DNA of 64,000 nucleotides, from assembly GCA_024180945.1 (NCBI GenBank), contig JAKSGN010000013.1, forward strand, positions 62,001-126,000. The letters are read 5' to 3'. A program made the position numbers and the translations under genes. Below, piece by piece: positions 23,883 to 33,611 of this stretch (position 1 is its first letter; each line of letters begins with the position of its first letter). This stretch comes from Macrophomina tecta (taxonomy: Eukaryota; Ascomycota; Dothideomycetes; Botryosphaeriales; Botryosphaeriaceae). The notes under the pieces are model-generated. The model worked only from the letters and a program-made list of their open reading frames with translations. It searched no databases and was not told where the DNA came from.

Positions 23883-25838
23883 TCCAAAAGCATGTCAGAA
23901 TATGTCAGACTGTTTTGCCTTACTGCCTTAGTCATTATATTCTTTTGGGTATTAAGATTAGTATCTACTCTTTGCCTCCTCCTTAGTCCTCCTCATCTTT
24001 ACAAGCTTCGGATGGCAATATTAGTTTCTACTCTCCTCGGTTATTCAAGTACTTATATATGTATATACGCAAGCCTACCTACCTCCCTCTTAGGAGACAG
24101 GCAGAATCTACTCTTTTCTGACCTCACTACTCTTCACTCAATATAATTCGACAGAATACTAACAGATAGTAGAGAGGAGATAATTACAATCTAGTTATCC
24201 CAATCACCAGCCAATTCTGAGCTGATCAGGGTCAGCGAGTGCTGATTGAGAAGCCAACCTATGACCGCCAAAACTCTCCTCGTCGTCAAGCCCATGCCAA
24301 ATGTTCGACTTAGGGACAGATATAGGATGTGCCTCTAAAGGCTCACAAGAGGCACTGAGCGCCTGTCGCTTGGATAGCTTGGTGCTATATCCCTTGCTCG
24401 AGAATGAGGAAGCCGCAGATTTAGAATTGAAAAGGAAGGAGAAGAAAGCAGCGCCGAGGCGAAGATCAGAAAGAGAGCGTAGCGCCTTCATTTTGGAAGT
24501 CGCTGAGAGGCCTGGGCGAACTGGAAATACTATCGAGCCTGGAGAGAATGACGGGATCTTCTATCATCTTGTAGCCTTTGTTGAACTGCACAAGGACCAC
24601 GTTCATAATTGACTCATATAACTGTGGTTATTAGGCACGCCTAGATCCTCGAAACCCATGTTGGACGAGCCGTAAGCCGGTGGCCCTGCGTGCAAATCGT
24701 AGGCCGGTGTCCGTATAGCATCGTATCGGACCGCGAGGCAACGTTTCAAAGATGGCTGAGCATGATATAAGATTGGCTCTAGGGTAGTATTGGGCATTGA
24801 ACCCGGTATCGCCGAGCAAGGATTAACAGGGGTCAAACAACGGTCAGTCGGACCATGAGACATTGAATAGTTTTGTTTTGTGAATATCGGCACATCTTCC
24901 GCGAGGTAGGCTTTCACCATCACTACTTTAGTAGAATGTTTGAGCGAATTTGCCAATGGGACCGGACAAGATGGCGACTGCGTAAAAGCAGTATGCGTCC
25001 CACCAATGGCTCTCACCGAGGTCTCAGACTAAGAATATCCATCTATGTTATATGAGGGAGCAGGTGGTATTACTACCAACGAAAAGCTAAATATAAAGAG
25101 AAAAGGAGAAAAGAAGAAAAGAAGAGACGAAGGGTAAGGTAGGTAGAAAGACCTATGCCGTGGTCCTAAGCGAGCGCGCTGGCCACCCGAAGAGCCTGAC
25201 ATGTTATTGTTGGAATATCACGTGTGTGTACAATAAACTTTAGCTTAGTCACGGAAGAGGACGGATAAGAGGACTCCCCCTGAGCGTCCCACTTAGTCCT
25301 CATGCCACTCATTCTCAATTGATGGTATCACCACCAAATCCAACAATTATAAAAAGCACTTCACTCTTACTTCAGTCTCATATAGTGCATTATTTTAGGT
25401 TTTCTATTCTGCTAGCCTGACAGCGAAACTAACGCAGACTGCTAATAGGCTTGCATAGAGACAACACCTGGTTTTAGGATGTCACTAAGAAAAGCTAGAT
25501 GCAGTTCGAACAGAAGCTTAGTCGCCTTGCGCCTTAGCCGTTCCGGCTGCAGAACAGGCACTACGTCAACGGGAGTTGACTTTGCGGAAAGGAAAACAAG
25601 AGAAATTAGCGCCGGTCGGCCTACTGTCGTCCATTAACTAGTGGAGTATATGTACGCTCGGCGGAATAGACGGCGACAAGAGGATTAGCACCTGTGAGCT
25701 GCAGTCATCTATCAATTACACTTGGGTGCTGCGCACAATTGCGGGGTTGTTATTAAATGTATATAGCTCCGAATTTGGCTCGCGGCTTGGCCATTTGCAT
25801 TACTCGTTCTAGAAGTCACACCCGAATGGCTTGAACCT
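23883..25838. other. Gene-poor stretch with weak open frames
   Basis: No convincing gene. Two minus-strand frames have natural-looking composition: 24204-24491 (Ser-rich, ending near the motif PKSNIWHGLDDEESFGG) and 24603-25016 (ending YGSSNMGFEDLGVPNNHSYM). They may be remnants of one older gene. 25060-25838 shows nothing but short frames. Confidence 0.35.
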
Positions 25839-25840
25839 TA

Positions 25841-25990
25841 CTATGGATGGGGGGTTATCTTTTGTTAGCGCGATTTCGGTGACAGAGTGGCCTGTGCCAG
25901 GCCAATACGGCCAAATAGACTTCTAGAATCGCTGCGCACGGGCGATTCTTACTGAAAACACGCTAACAAACGATAACCCCCCGCCCATAG
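25841..25990. mobile_element. 150-bp MITE
   Basis: It has 30-bp terminal inverted repeats with 27 matches (left CTATGGATGGGGGGTTATC at 25841; right end the complement of CTATGGGCGGGGGGTTATC at 25990). Weaker symmetry continues inward. It is flanked on both sides by TA (25839-25840, 25991-25992). The size, TA duplication and lack of coding capacity are typical of a Tc1/mariner-type miniature element. Confidence 0.8.
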
Positions 25991-25992
25991 TA

Positions 25993-27018
25993 CAGCGCTG
26001 GCCAGGTCCGCCTTTACTAACGCGTGATAAGCAGACGAGTGCCATGTCTATGCTCAACTCATCTCGCATTAAACATCTTGGACGCAAGAAAGCTCCGAAA
26101 CTTAAGCTGTATTTAAGCTCAACTAGTTTATTGAAACCCCGGCATGCCTGCGCCGAAGCCTGCTCCTTGATGTCTCGGCGGATCCGTTGCGGTAACTTGC
26201 TCGGCCAAGACCACATCAATTTGTTAAACTCGACGATGTCAGCACAGATTGGTTCCGATCCAAGATGTAGCGGTCGGGCTTGATTCTGTTATCATGTGCC
26301 TCAACTTTCTTTCTAGTTGCATCCCTTGAGTGGTCACCGAAAACAGATCACAATGGGAGCGCTTCCAGCTTGAGCCCTAAATGTAGTCCCCCTGTGCCAA
26401 TCGGCGACTCAACATCACTGAGGGCAGGTCGTCGTCTTCACAGATTTAAGAGGACGCAACATACAACTATCCACGTGAGCAAGCCCGTTGTACGAAAGCA
26501 GGGCACGAGCGAAGATAGAAAATAAGCATGTCGGGCCAATACCGTTACAGCGGGTGCCTGCCGTGTTGGGTTTCAGTCGGTGCTGCAAGCGCATTCGGCC
26601 AACCCGCCAGCCACTCGACAGAACGTATTATAATGATCAGCCTGCGGCTGGTCGTGCCCCAACAACTCTGGGTACGGGTGTGTCCGTACCAAATACGCTT
26701 CAAGCTTAGCGCGGCCGTAACCGGAAGTTTATTTAAGTGGTCCGGGATGAGGAAGGCGAAGCACCATGTACAGCCACGCATGGCAACTGCCCACACACGC
26801 GTCCCGCATGTGGTGTTTGCGTCACCGGCACAAACTAGCCAAATGCGGCAATCTCGATACAATCTAAGCCCTTGCCTCAACACCACCAGCATTAACACCT
26901 CTCTATCTGTTCTGACGGGGCATCTTTTCCGGTCACCGCCCCTCGATCTCGTGCAGATGCCTGCGACAACATGAATAGGGACACCGCACGCCTTCGGAGC
27001 AGTAGAGCCTGATGTGGT
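25993..27018. other. Intergenic region upstream of the secreted repeat gene
   Basis: Apart from the foldback relic at 26530-26700 I see no supported gene. Short open frames on both strands (for example 26545-26898 minus, 26528-26974 plus) overlap the relic and each other and have no recognisable domain. Confidence 0.4.
26530..26700 (+). repeat. Relic related to the 63.6-kb foldback element
   Basis: TTACAGCG at the left is followed by CCGTGTTGGGTTTC, a CATTCGGCCAACC stretch, and AACAACTCTGGGTACGG toward the right. The same order occurs in the left arm and loop of the foldback at 63568-63832. The right arm is missing or unrecognisable here. The edges are approximate. Confidence 0.6.
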
Positions 27019-27219
27019 AAAAAAAAAAAAAAAAAAAAAAACGGGTATAAAAGGGATCTCTTCCTCACCACAACAGCAGCAGCTTCAGCTCGTCAGCAAG
27101 CCTCTGCATTCCTGAGAACTGCTTCGACACTCTTCTTCAACCTCTTTCAACTACCTTCAAAAGTCAATTCCAAATCCTTCCAAAAAGCCTCCCTCAACCA
27201 ACCACCACCGCCACCAAAA
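27019..27219 (+). promoter_or_regulatory. Core promoter and leader of the secreted repeat gene
   Basis: A run of 23 A residues (27019-27041) is followed at once by GGGTATAAAAGG, with TATAAAAG at 27046-27053. Transcription would start some 30 bases on, near the CACCACAACAGCAGC stretch. A CT/CAA-rich leader of about 130 bases leads to the ATG in context CCAAAAATGCG. A strong TATA plus poly(dA) tract suggests high or inducible expression; that is inference. Confidence 0.65.
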
Positions 27220-28053
27220 ATGCGCTCACAACTCCTTCTCCTCGCCGCCACGAGCGCCATCCTCGCCCACAGCGCCGCCCTCCCCAACTCCGCCGCCACC
27301 GTTCCCGCTGGCGTCGCTCCGGACACCAACGGGCTCGCGGAGAAGCCTGAAGACACGTACAAAGATGGCTACAACGACAACGACCTTTCTTTCGACAAGG
27401 GCGATGACGCCAACGATGACGACGAAGATTGCGACGACTACGGCGTCGATGGGCCGGACGATAAGAACGCCCGTACTCGTCGTGGACTGATTGAGAGCCT
27501 GCACCGGAGGTTCGTTGCTAAGAGAGGCGGAGGCGATGGAGATGACGATGACGATGATAGCGAGTGGGATGATTGGTACCATGCCGGCCGCAAAGCAAAG
27601 CGCGGGGATGAGGACGATGAGGATTGCGAGGACGACGACGACGACGACGATGACAACGGAGACAAGCGTCGCCGTCGGGGTGTAGCTAAGCGGGGCGAGC
27701 CCGTCGAGGACGAGGATTGCGAGGACGACGACGATGACGATGACGATGACAACGGAGACAAGCGTCGCCGTCGGGGTGTAGCTAAGCGGGGCGAGCCCGT
27801 CGAGGACGAGGATTGCGAGGACGACGACGATGACGATGACGATGACGACGGAGACAAGCGTCGCCGTCGGGGTGTAGCTAAGCGGGGCGAGCCCGTCGAG
27901 GACGAGGACTGCGACGATGAGGATGAGGACGATGAGGGGGACGCGAAGCTCCGTCGTCGCGGGGTGGATGACGGGGAGGACGGGGGGGACGACGAGGACT
28001 GCGACGATGAGGACGAGGAAGATAACGGTGGCTACCGTCGCCGTCTCTTCTAG
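27220..28053 (+). CDS. Secreted acidic repeat protein with Kex2-type sites
   Basis: 277 residues. Residues 1-20 form a classical signal peptide (MRSQLLLLAATSAILAHSAA). After a Pro/Ala-rich spacer the protein is a series of Asp blocks separated by dibasic KR and RRRR sites. Two near-identical 32-residue units (159-190, 191-222), a 30-residue forerunner (129-158) and a diverged last unit each carry EDEDC or DEDC, then 8 to 10 Asp, then GDKRRRRGVAKR. There are six Cys (71, 136, 167, 199, 231, 261), one per acidic block and none elsewhere. The AKR-G sites fit Golgi Kex2 cleavage, so it may be a precursor releasing several acidic one-Cys peptides. Fungal KEX2-processed repeat proteins are a known class; the role here is unknown. 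The long antisense frame is a by-product of GAC/GAT repeats. Confidence 0.8.
   Translation: MRSQLLLLAATSAILAHSAALPNSAATVPAGVAPDTNGLAEKPEDTYKDGYNDNDLSFDKGDDANDDDEDCDDYGVDGPDDKNARTRRGLIESLHRRFVAKRGGGDGDDDDDDSEWDDWYHAGRKAKRGDEDDEDCEDDDDDDDDNGDKRRRRGVAKRGEPVEDEDCEDDDDDDDDDNGDKRRRRGVAKRGEPVEDEDCEDDDDDDDDDDGDKRRRRGVAKRGEPVEDEDCDDEDEDDEGDAKLRRRGVDDGEDGGDDEDCDDEDEEDNGGYRRRLF
27604..27981 (+). repeat. Tandem 96-bp coding repeats
   Basis: The unit starts at GGCGAGCCCGTCGAG at 27694, 27790 and 27886, exactly 96 bp apart. A 90-bp diverged unit starts at 27604 and the last copy decays after about 27920. The Asp tract (GAC/GAT) grows by one codon-scale step from unit to unit, as expected of replication slippage or unequal exchange. 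Confidence 0.9.
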
Positions 28054-28410
28054 GCTTGAGCTTTTCAAGTCCACTATGCATCCAGTGCTTATCAAAGGAT
28101 TGGATAACCTCAGCAGAGCTTGCGTTGGCTCGGGCCGGCCTAAGGCACACCTTTTCTTTTGCGTTGACCAACTCTTTCCACTCTTTTCTAGTTAAGCTGA
28201 TTGTCTACTCTTTCAATTAACAAAGCCTTGGATAACGTGTGCTGTAACGTAGTTTACAAGCGAGCCGTCACCTACTTACGATCGCCTGGTTGTATTGCGT
28301 TTGGTCCATTGCGCCTCTCTGAGCCTGTAGCAACTAGCTGAGCTAATATCTTGCCTATTACAAAGCTAATGTCGTTAAAGTTGTGGGTGTCTTCGAGCCT
28401 GTAAGGCGTT

Positions 28411-28451
28411 CCGTCCCGTCCCGTCATTGACCCTATGACGGGACGGGACGG
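28411..28451. repeat. Perfect inverted repeat, CCGTCCCGTCCCGTCAT arms
   Basis: Two 17-bp arms (28411-28427, 28435-28451) separated by TGACCCT. A third copy of CCGTCCCGTCCCGTCA lies at 28625-28640, directly before the pogo transposase relic. The pattern suggests terminal repeats of an unrecognised DNA transposon. It could instead act as a terminator-like hairpin downstream of the repeat gene. Confidence 0.7.
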
Positions 28452-28461
28452 CTGGCAAGGC

Positions 28462-28503
<42 letters not shown>
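28462..28503. repeat. (GAT)14 microsatellite
   Basis: Fourteen uninterrupted GAT triplets. It lies outside the coding region of the Asp-rich gene but uses the same triplet. Confidence 0.97.
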
Positions 28504-28504
<1 letters not shown>

Positions 28505-28640
28505 ACACCCTGTCGGCCTCAACGGACCACAGGGACGCAAGCAGGGTGTCCACAGTCTTGTCAACCGGATCGTCACCGATCCGGCGAATAATTACGTAAT
28601 TTGTCTCGTCATGAACTGATTGGTCCGTCCCGTCCCGTCA

Positions 28641-29249
28641 CAAAGTCAAGCTCCGCACGCCTACACCGTCCGCACCAGAGGCCACCCCGTGGGAATCCAA
28701 AACTCCTAGCAACGTACGCGAATTAAAGGCCCAATTAAGGCTCATTCGCGAGCGGATAAGGCGATATTGCAACTCCTCACCCACAGGGTGCTCGAACCGT
28801 TTCACTTGCTCTTTATAGGCGCGTCGTTAATGGTGAACTCTGCCGTATTAATACGCGAGGAATACTCTGCTCTTTAGAAGGCTACAGAGGCTGCGGACAA
28901 GAAGAAATAGCGTAAAAGGAAGTACGTATAGAATTAGGGTAGGTTAGTAATAGATTAGGGCGGTTAGCTAGCTAATTCTAAGGGTACTAGGGGGGCGGTG
29001 GATAGTAAAATAGCCCTCTAAGAGGGCTCGCGTAGAGGGTGGGCAGAGCGCTTAGCGGCGCTATAGGAACTGCGGCAAGACTAGGCACAATAGACGAACT
29101 TATACAGAGGAGGTAACAGATAGTATGTAATCTAGGATCGCTACTAGTTTATTGAAATTTTTGTGTTGTGTTGAGTAACTTGAGATCAAAGTGTGATGGT
29201 AGGGAGGTGGCCAGCTCGCTAGGGTAGCCCGCTCGGTGGTGAACCACGT
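28641..29249 (+). pseudogene. Pogo-type transposase relic (C-terminal part and 3' end)
   Basis: The frame starting VKLRTPTPSAPEATPWESK matches the region after the DDE domain in the intact transposase at 6787-8448 (VKLRTPTPPALETTPWEPK). It goes on through a basic KKK-RKRKYV segment and ends with a zinc-knuckle remnant (RNCGKTRHNRRTY) before a stop at about 29131. CAA/CAG-to-stop changes interrupt it, so mild RIP reached this copy. The 3' tail ends in GGTGAACCACGT (to 29249) followed by TA. The N-terminal two thirds are missing. Confidence 0.8.
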
Positions 29250-29521
29250 TACTCTGTAGCCTGCATATCGTTTAGGGCGATGGGTAAGGGTAAATGAATT
29301 CAACTCAACTCGCTCAAGTCGAACGCACCCTCAACAGCAACTTATCCGGCGAACTTTGCGTTAGTGCGGAATCAACCCTTAGAGCGATCGACCCTTAGAG
29401 CGGTCGACCCCTGCATATATCATAAAACACTTGCGTGGAGTTGCTCGTCCGACATAAATATTCATTTACTCATTGTCACTGCTAAATTCTAGTACAATGT
29501 TAGCACGCTTCATACGCATCT

Positions 29522-30673
29522 TCAAATCGTGCTCGGCCTCGTCCAGCCTCTCTCGTACAAAATCTTCAGCGTCACATTTGATATCAAGCAACCGGTCGTC
29601 AATGAGCTCATGCGTAAAGCCTTCCATCTCGGTCCTGACGTCCTCAACCGGTCGTCAATGAGCTCATGCGTAAAGCCTTCCATCTCGGTCCTGACGTCCT
29701 CTAACCGACCGTGCAGCTCGTCCTCGAACTCGGTGCGCAGCTCATTCATGCGCTCCTCCACCTCGCCGAGTAGTTTGGAGCGAAGCTGGTCCAGCCGCTC
29801 ATCGAGCCGCTCATCCGACTGCCGCACCTCTCGGCGAAGTGCATCCACCTGCTGAGCAAGATCGGTAATCGAGCTAACTGCGACAGTGCTTCGGGTCTTC
29901 TCAGTGACGTCGTCGAGTTTTGCTTTCTTCGCAGGAGCGACCGGCGTTAGGTCTTTGCTTGCTCTGCGCAGCCGCTGTTCCTCTGGGGGCGGGGGCGGTG
30001 GCGTTGGCCCGAGTTCATCATACGATGGTGGACTCGGAGACCGCTCATCAGTATCGTTGCTCTCACAGTTAAGGATCACCCCGCCTTTACCGCCGTATAG
30101 CCTCTTCAGATTATCGCCGGCCAGTGTATGGAGATTGGTGGGGCCCGCCGCGGTGCAAAGGTCGTCTAGCGCCTTCCCGACGTCGTCTTTATCAAGCGGC
30201 AGGTAGAGTGTAATTTGAGTGCTACGTGCGAGGGACTTGAGCAGGGATAGCACCGCTGCGTTGGAGTCCTTGCGTGGTGTTAGGAGCGTGCCCTTAGGAA
30301 CGACAACGCGTGGTGGCCGGGCGAGGGAGAAGCGGAGGGCGCTGATGTCGTGTGATGAGGTGCACACCCGGTTTGTGACCATCGCTGTTTCAACGAGCTT
30401 TGGGATCCCGTTACCGGCAGCGTCCCTCTTCATACTAAGTATTTGCTCCGGGTCAATGAATAGGATGAGATTTGTGACTCGCGTGAAAGCCTCGAGAAGG
30501 ATAGGTACGCGGATCTTGAACTTGGCAGCGTTTTTGTTGGATTGGAAGGCGATGTCAGCGATCACACGGCATTCTTGGTCCGGGACGGCGTAGCCAAGAT
30601 AATGAATGGCGTTATCCTTCTGGCTACAACGCCATTCCGCAATGACGGGCGTAGCGGACACGATAGACGCCAT
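29522..30673 (-). CDS. Unrecognised PPxY/coiled-coil protein, paralog 2 (frameshifted tail)
   Basis: 383 residues, no intron needed. It is the partner of 20954-22156: similar N-terminal fold, LYGGKGG (192-198), PPSY (215-218) followed by a Pro run, a basic PAKKAKLDD stretch (247-255) that looks like a nuclear localisation signal, and a coiled coil (about 268-343). A 56-bp tandem duplication in the gene (29590-29701) shifts the frame after residue 343, so the last 40 residues are out of frame. The original frame continues beyond the second copy to a stop at 29466-29468. The function is unknown. The start ATG is the first after a TTTTAACAG that could be a leader-intron acceptor. Confidence 0.7.
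   Translation of the reverse strand: MASIVSATPVIAEWRCSQKDNAIHYLGYAVPDQECRVIADIAFQSNKNAAKFKIRVPILLEAFTRVTNLILFIDPEQILSMKRDAAGNGIPKLVETAMVTNRVCTSSHDISALRFSLARPPRVVVPKGTLLTPRKDSNAAVLSLLKSLARSTQITLYLPLDKDDVGKALDDLCTAAGPTNLHTLAGDNLKRLYGGKGGVILNCESNDTDERSPSPPSYDELGPTPPPPPPEEQRLRRASKDLTPVAPAKKAKLDDVTEKTRSTVAVSSITDLAQQVDALRREVRQSDERLDERLDQLRSKLLGEVEERMNELRTEFEDELHGRLEDVRTEMEGFTHELIDDRLRTSGPRWKALRMSSLTTGCLISNVTLKILYERGWTRPSTI
29590..29701. repeat. 56-bp perfect tandem duplication inside paralog 2
   Basis: 29590-29645 and 29646-29701 are identical copies beginning AACCGGTCGTCAATGAGCTC. Fifty-six is not a multiple of three, which explains the frame change. The lack of differences between copies indicates a recent event or an assembly artefact. 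Confidence 0.95.
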
Positions 30674-31440
30674 GACCGAGGATGTGTATGCCCTGTTAAA
30701 AGAGAGCGATTAGCGATACGCATACTGCTAGATATTAGGAGGAACAGAATAAACAAGAAGCCCGCGCCCTCGAGAGCGCGATCCCACCCGCCCAGGCTTT
30801 TGGGAGGAGCAGCCTCGGCTCTCCGAACAGCGCCGCGCGACGAGCGAAGGAGGCCGCAGCGAAACGGGCCGGAGAGGCAATAGACGGACCCCAGCTCTTT
30901 CGCAAGGCCCTGCGTTGCGAGTAGAGCTGGCCAGTTGGCCTGCTTTGCCATCGTCGGGTCCGCATGGGGGCGCACCTTGGCCGTCGCGTCGGCTCTGCTA
31001 CGTGGACATGCGAGTGAGCACCCACCCGTCCGACAAGAAAGATGATGGAGATGGGAAATGCAAATAGATGTAATGGATGTAACGGGACTGGCGGTGGTGG
31101 TTGTTGATAGGTGATTGTTGTCGAGAGGCGCAGCTGATGGGTCTCTCGCTCCCTCGGTCTGCCCACTGGGCTGAGTCATCAACGAGTCATCACCCAAGCT
31201 GAGTCACCATACTGCTTAGTTGAGCGGAATAAGACACCTACCAGCTCCAATGCGCCGTTAGGATCATTAGCCACTCTGGAGATATTTCCGAGACGTCGAT
31301 GCCCGTTTTAATCCTGATGGAAAATGAGCTCAATCACCTCCGTTATATGTTAATGTTTGGATAATAGGTCCTGGCATATCCTTTAGGTGCTTGTACCGTG
31401 CGTTCCACGTGCTTATCACGTGCTACGCACGGGCCCCCAG
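30674..31440 (-). promoter_or_regulatory. Upstream region of paralog 2
   Basis: Normal-composition DNA. CGCTAATCG followed by CTCTTTTAACAG just before the gene looks like the branch and acceptor of a leader intron; the donor is unclear. The 211-codon minus-strand frame over this stretch overlaps the gene start and has low-complexity composition, so I take it as leader rather than a protein. A patch around 30783-30815 resembles DNA upstream of paralog 1. Confidence 0.35.
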
Positions 31441-31795
31441 TATATAACGCCACTAAGGGGCGAATCCTACACCACTAAGGATTTATACCTAAGAATATAA
31501 CTCTTTAAAGGCTCCCTACTTATAACTAACTTATTTACTTATAGTATCTTTATCTAATCTTTATTAATAATAGAAATATATTATTTAATATATAACTTAC
31601 TAATATATCTAGTATGCAAATAAGCCTCCTTAATAGTATTAAAAATATTATTCGAAAAGAGAACCTTATAAAACTTATATTTATTATAAGTATTAAGAAA
31701 GTGGTTATTTAAGACTCTATTAATTATTATAAACACGCCTCTATATATAGAGTTATTAGAATAAACTAGCTACTAGGCTAGTTATTATAGTATCT
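31441..31795. other. AT-rich degraded flank of the nested stack
   Basis: Composition drops to RIP-like AT richness from about 31480. No element could be assigned. The last five bases (TATCT) are the left target duplication of element A, so before that insertion this flank joined 63563 onward. Confidence 0.5.
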
Positions 31796-32231
31796 TATTA
31801 CGGCACAGCCTTTATAGAAGTATAAAAAGAAAGGTAAAGAAGCCTTAAAAGAGATTTTATTTAGAAAAGATTAGATTATATAGCTTAGTATATAATCTTT
31901 TTCTATAGACCTATATATTACCCTTAAGAGCCTAGGCTATATAAAGTAATAGTTACCTAGTATAGCCACGGCGATATCTAGTAATACTAGATTATATACG
32001 CTTTTCTATTATATATAAACTATACTTCTTAGATAGCTTTAACCTTTATAATTAACTTTAATAATAGAATTTAGACTCTATTAGTAATACGGCCTTTATA
32101 CGTAGCGCTTAGTCTTATTATATATTTAACTTACTTTTACCCTCTTCTTATACCTACTTAAAGAAACTTTTTAATAGATTTTCTTTCTTTTTAGTATTTA
32201 GATTCTTAGAGGTAGAGGCCCGCTCGTTATA
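31796..32231 (+). repeat. 5' LTR of element A
   Basis: 436 bp, TATTACGGCACAG to CGTTATA, matching 63127-63562 end to end. It is followed by CTTTAACTATTATTC, the mutated primer-site leader shared with the other Gypsy family here. Confidence 0.9.
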
Positions 32232-32815
32232 CTTTAACTATTATTCTTATAAGGAGAGGAAGGCTCTAAGATTAAGTCTTATTAGATAAGGTATTACCCC
32301 CTAACGAGTTAGAAAATAGTAATAGTACTAGAATCTTAGAGGTCGACCTAGCTAAAGATTAGGTTTAGAATACCTAGGAGCTAGCTTAGCCCGCGTAGTA
32401 AATAGAGCCTACTAGAGCTAAGCTCTTATAGCTTATTAAGAAGCTAAAGACTTAAAATACTTAACTAATTAAGTATACGATAAAATAGAGTACTACTAAG
32501 GTTAAAGTAGCAGTATTTAAGAAGTTTAATAGAGATAGAAAGAAGCTCTAATTCTTTTTACTTTAGATAAAACGTTACCTCTAGTTTAACTAAGTATAGT
32601 TTAATAACGACGCTGAAGTAGTACTCTTCGTATTAACCTACCTTAGAGAAATAGTAGAGGTATAAATAGAACTATATCTTTATAACTACTTAGCTAACGA
32701 ATACTCCCTCAAGAAGAGACGAGAAAAGACTAAGAAAATCTTTAATATCTATATAGGATTTATAGATAACCTTAAGACTACTTTTAATAATTAGAATAAA
32801 GTTCGTAAAGCCTCT
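32232..32815 (+). pseudogene. Leader and N-terminal gag relic of element A
   Basis: RIPed gag that ends abruptly at codons for KVRKAS where element I begins. The next gag codons are found, inverted, from 45965 downward. The last five bases, CCTCT, are the target site of element I. Confidence 0.8.
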
Positions 32816-33611
32816 TGTAACGGCGGCCTCTTCCACTAGGCTTCGGAGTCGCCTAGCAGGGTCAGGTAGCGGTAAGGTTTACCTTGAAGGACAAGAGAAG
32901 GGTAAAGGATTGGAACGATGGGTAGCGATCACGTGACAGGTCGGTGCGCGGTGCGCGTCAGGCTTGTTACCTCCAATAAGTCTGTATTGGAATCTTGAGT
33001 TGACCACGAAGGCCAAAGTACTACCTAATGAGTGTGTTCTATATACTGTAGGAAAGCTATGACAATCTGGGGATCAGGACGACTGTTGGATCAGTCGTGG
33101 TGTTGGATCAATCTGAGAGTTGGATCAGTGCCAAGGCTTCTGATCCTCGAGTGGGCCTGGTGGGCCCCACGTGACTTGGGCGCTAATGCCCGTTTTCCGG
33201 AATCCGACTTCTTCCTTGATGGGCGGACGATATGTCCGCCTTTCTCTTGTTCGTTCTTCGTGCTCGAAAGTCGGTTTCCCGGGTTCCATCTCCTGCCCTT
33301 GGCAAGGGTGTATACTCCTGTACTTACTACCCGGTTTGGCCAAGCGTACTTCCGTGACTGATTCTTCCCCTGCGGGATTCTGCCCTTGGTGTGTCGCTGC
33401 GCCGCGTGGGCGTCGTTCCCGTGTGGGCTTCTGTTGTTGCCTAGCCTGGGTCCGTACGCGCCGTCCTCCCTTGAGGCTGGTTTTCCCGTGCGGGCGCCTT
33501 GGTCGTGCGGCTCTGCTGCCCGTGAGGGTTTCTGGCCCCTGCGGTGCCTTTTCCCGTGCGGGCTCCCAGCCCGCGGGGTCATAAAGCCCTTGTCCCCGGG
33601 GGTTCGTAACA
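32816..33611 (-). repeat. 3' LTR of element I
   Basis: 796 bp, TGTTACGAACC to CCGTTACA in element sense. One private change relative to the other two un-RIPed copies (GGGCGG for GAGCGG near 33220). A TATATAGAA box lies in the LTR. Frames of 137 and 109 codons inside it recur in every LTR copy and are not genes. Confidence 0.95.

Noticed and set aside
23885..24146. Plus-strand frame with Leu/Ile-rich membrane-like stretches (23634-24146)
   Set aside because: It runs antisense through the amine oxidase remnant; its hydrophobic run comes from CT-rich non-coding DNA.
26044..26525. Short plus and minus frames around 25.9-26.5 kb
   Set aside because: Overlapping frames under 100 codons with no domain, splice or promoter support; partly overlapping the MITE.
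27604..27981. CRISPR-like array
   Set aside because: The units are directly adjacent coding repeats with no unique spacers, in a eukaryotic gene.
27226..28095. 289-codon minus-strand frame opposite the acidic repeat gene
   Set aside because: GAC/GAT repeats read in reverse give Val/Ile runs with no stops. The plus strand has promoter, signal peptide and repeat logic; the minus frame has none.
30562..31197. 211-codon minus-strand frame upstream of paralog 2
   Set aside because: It overlaps the paralog 2 start in another frame, is rich in Ser/Thr/Arg low complexity, and better fits leader with a possible intron.
33032..33584. Open frames of 72, 109 and 137 codons on both strands in the LTR, repeated at 40650-41202 and 45993-46545
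   Set aside because: They recur wherever the 796-bp LTR occurs, overlap each other on both strands, and have no start or domain logic; they are LTR shadows.
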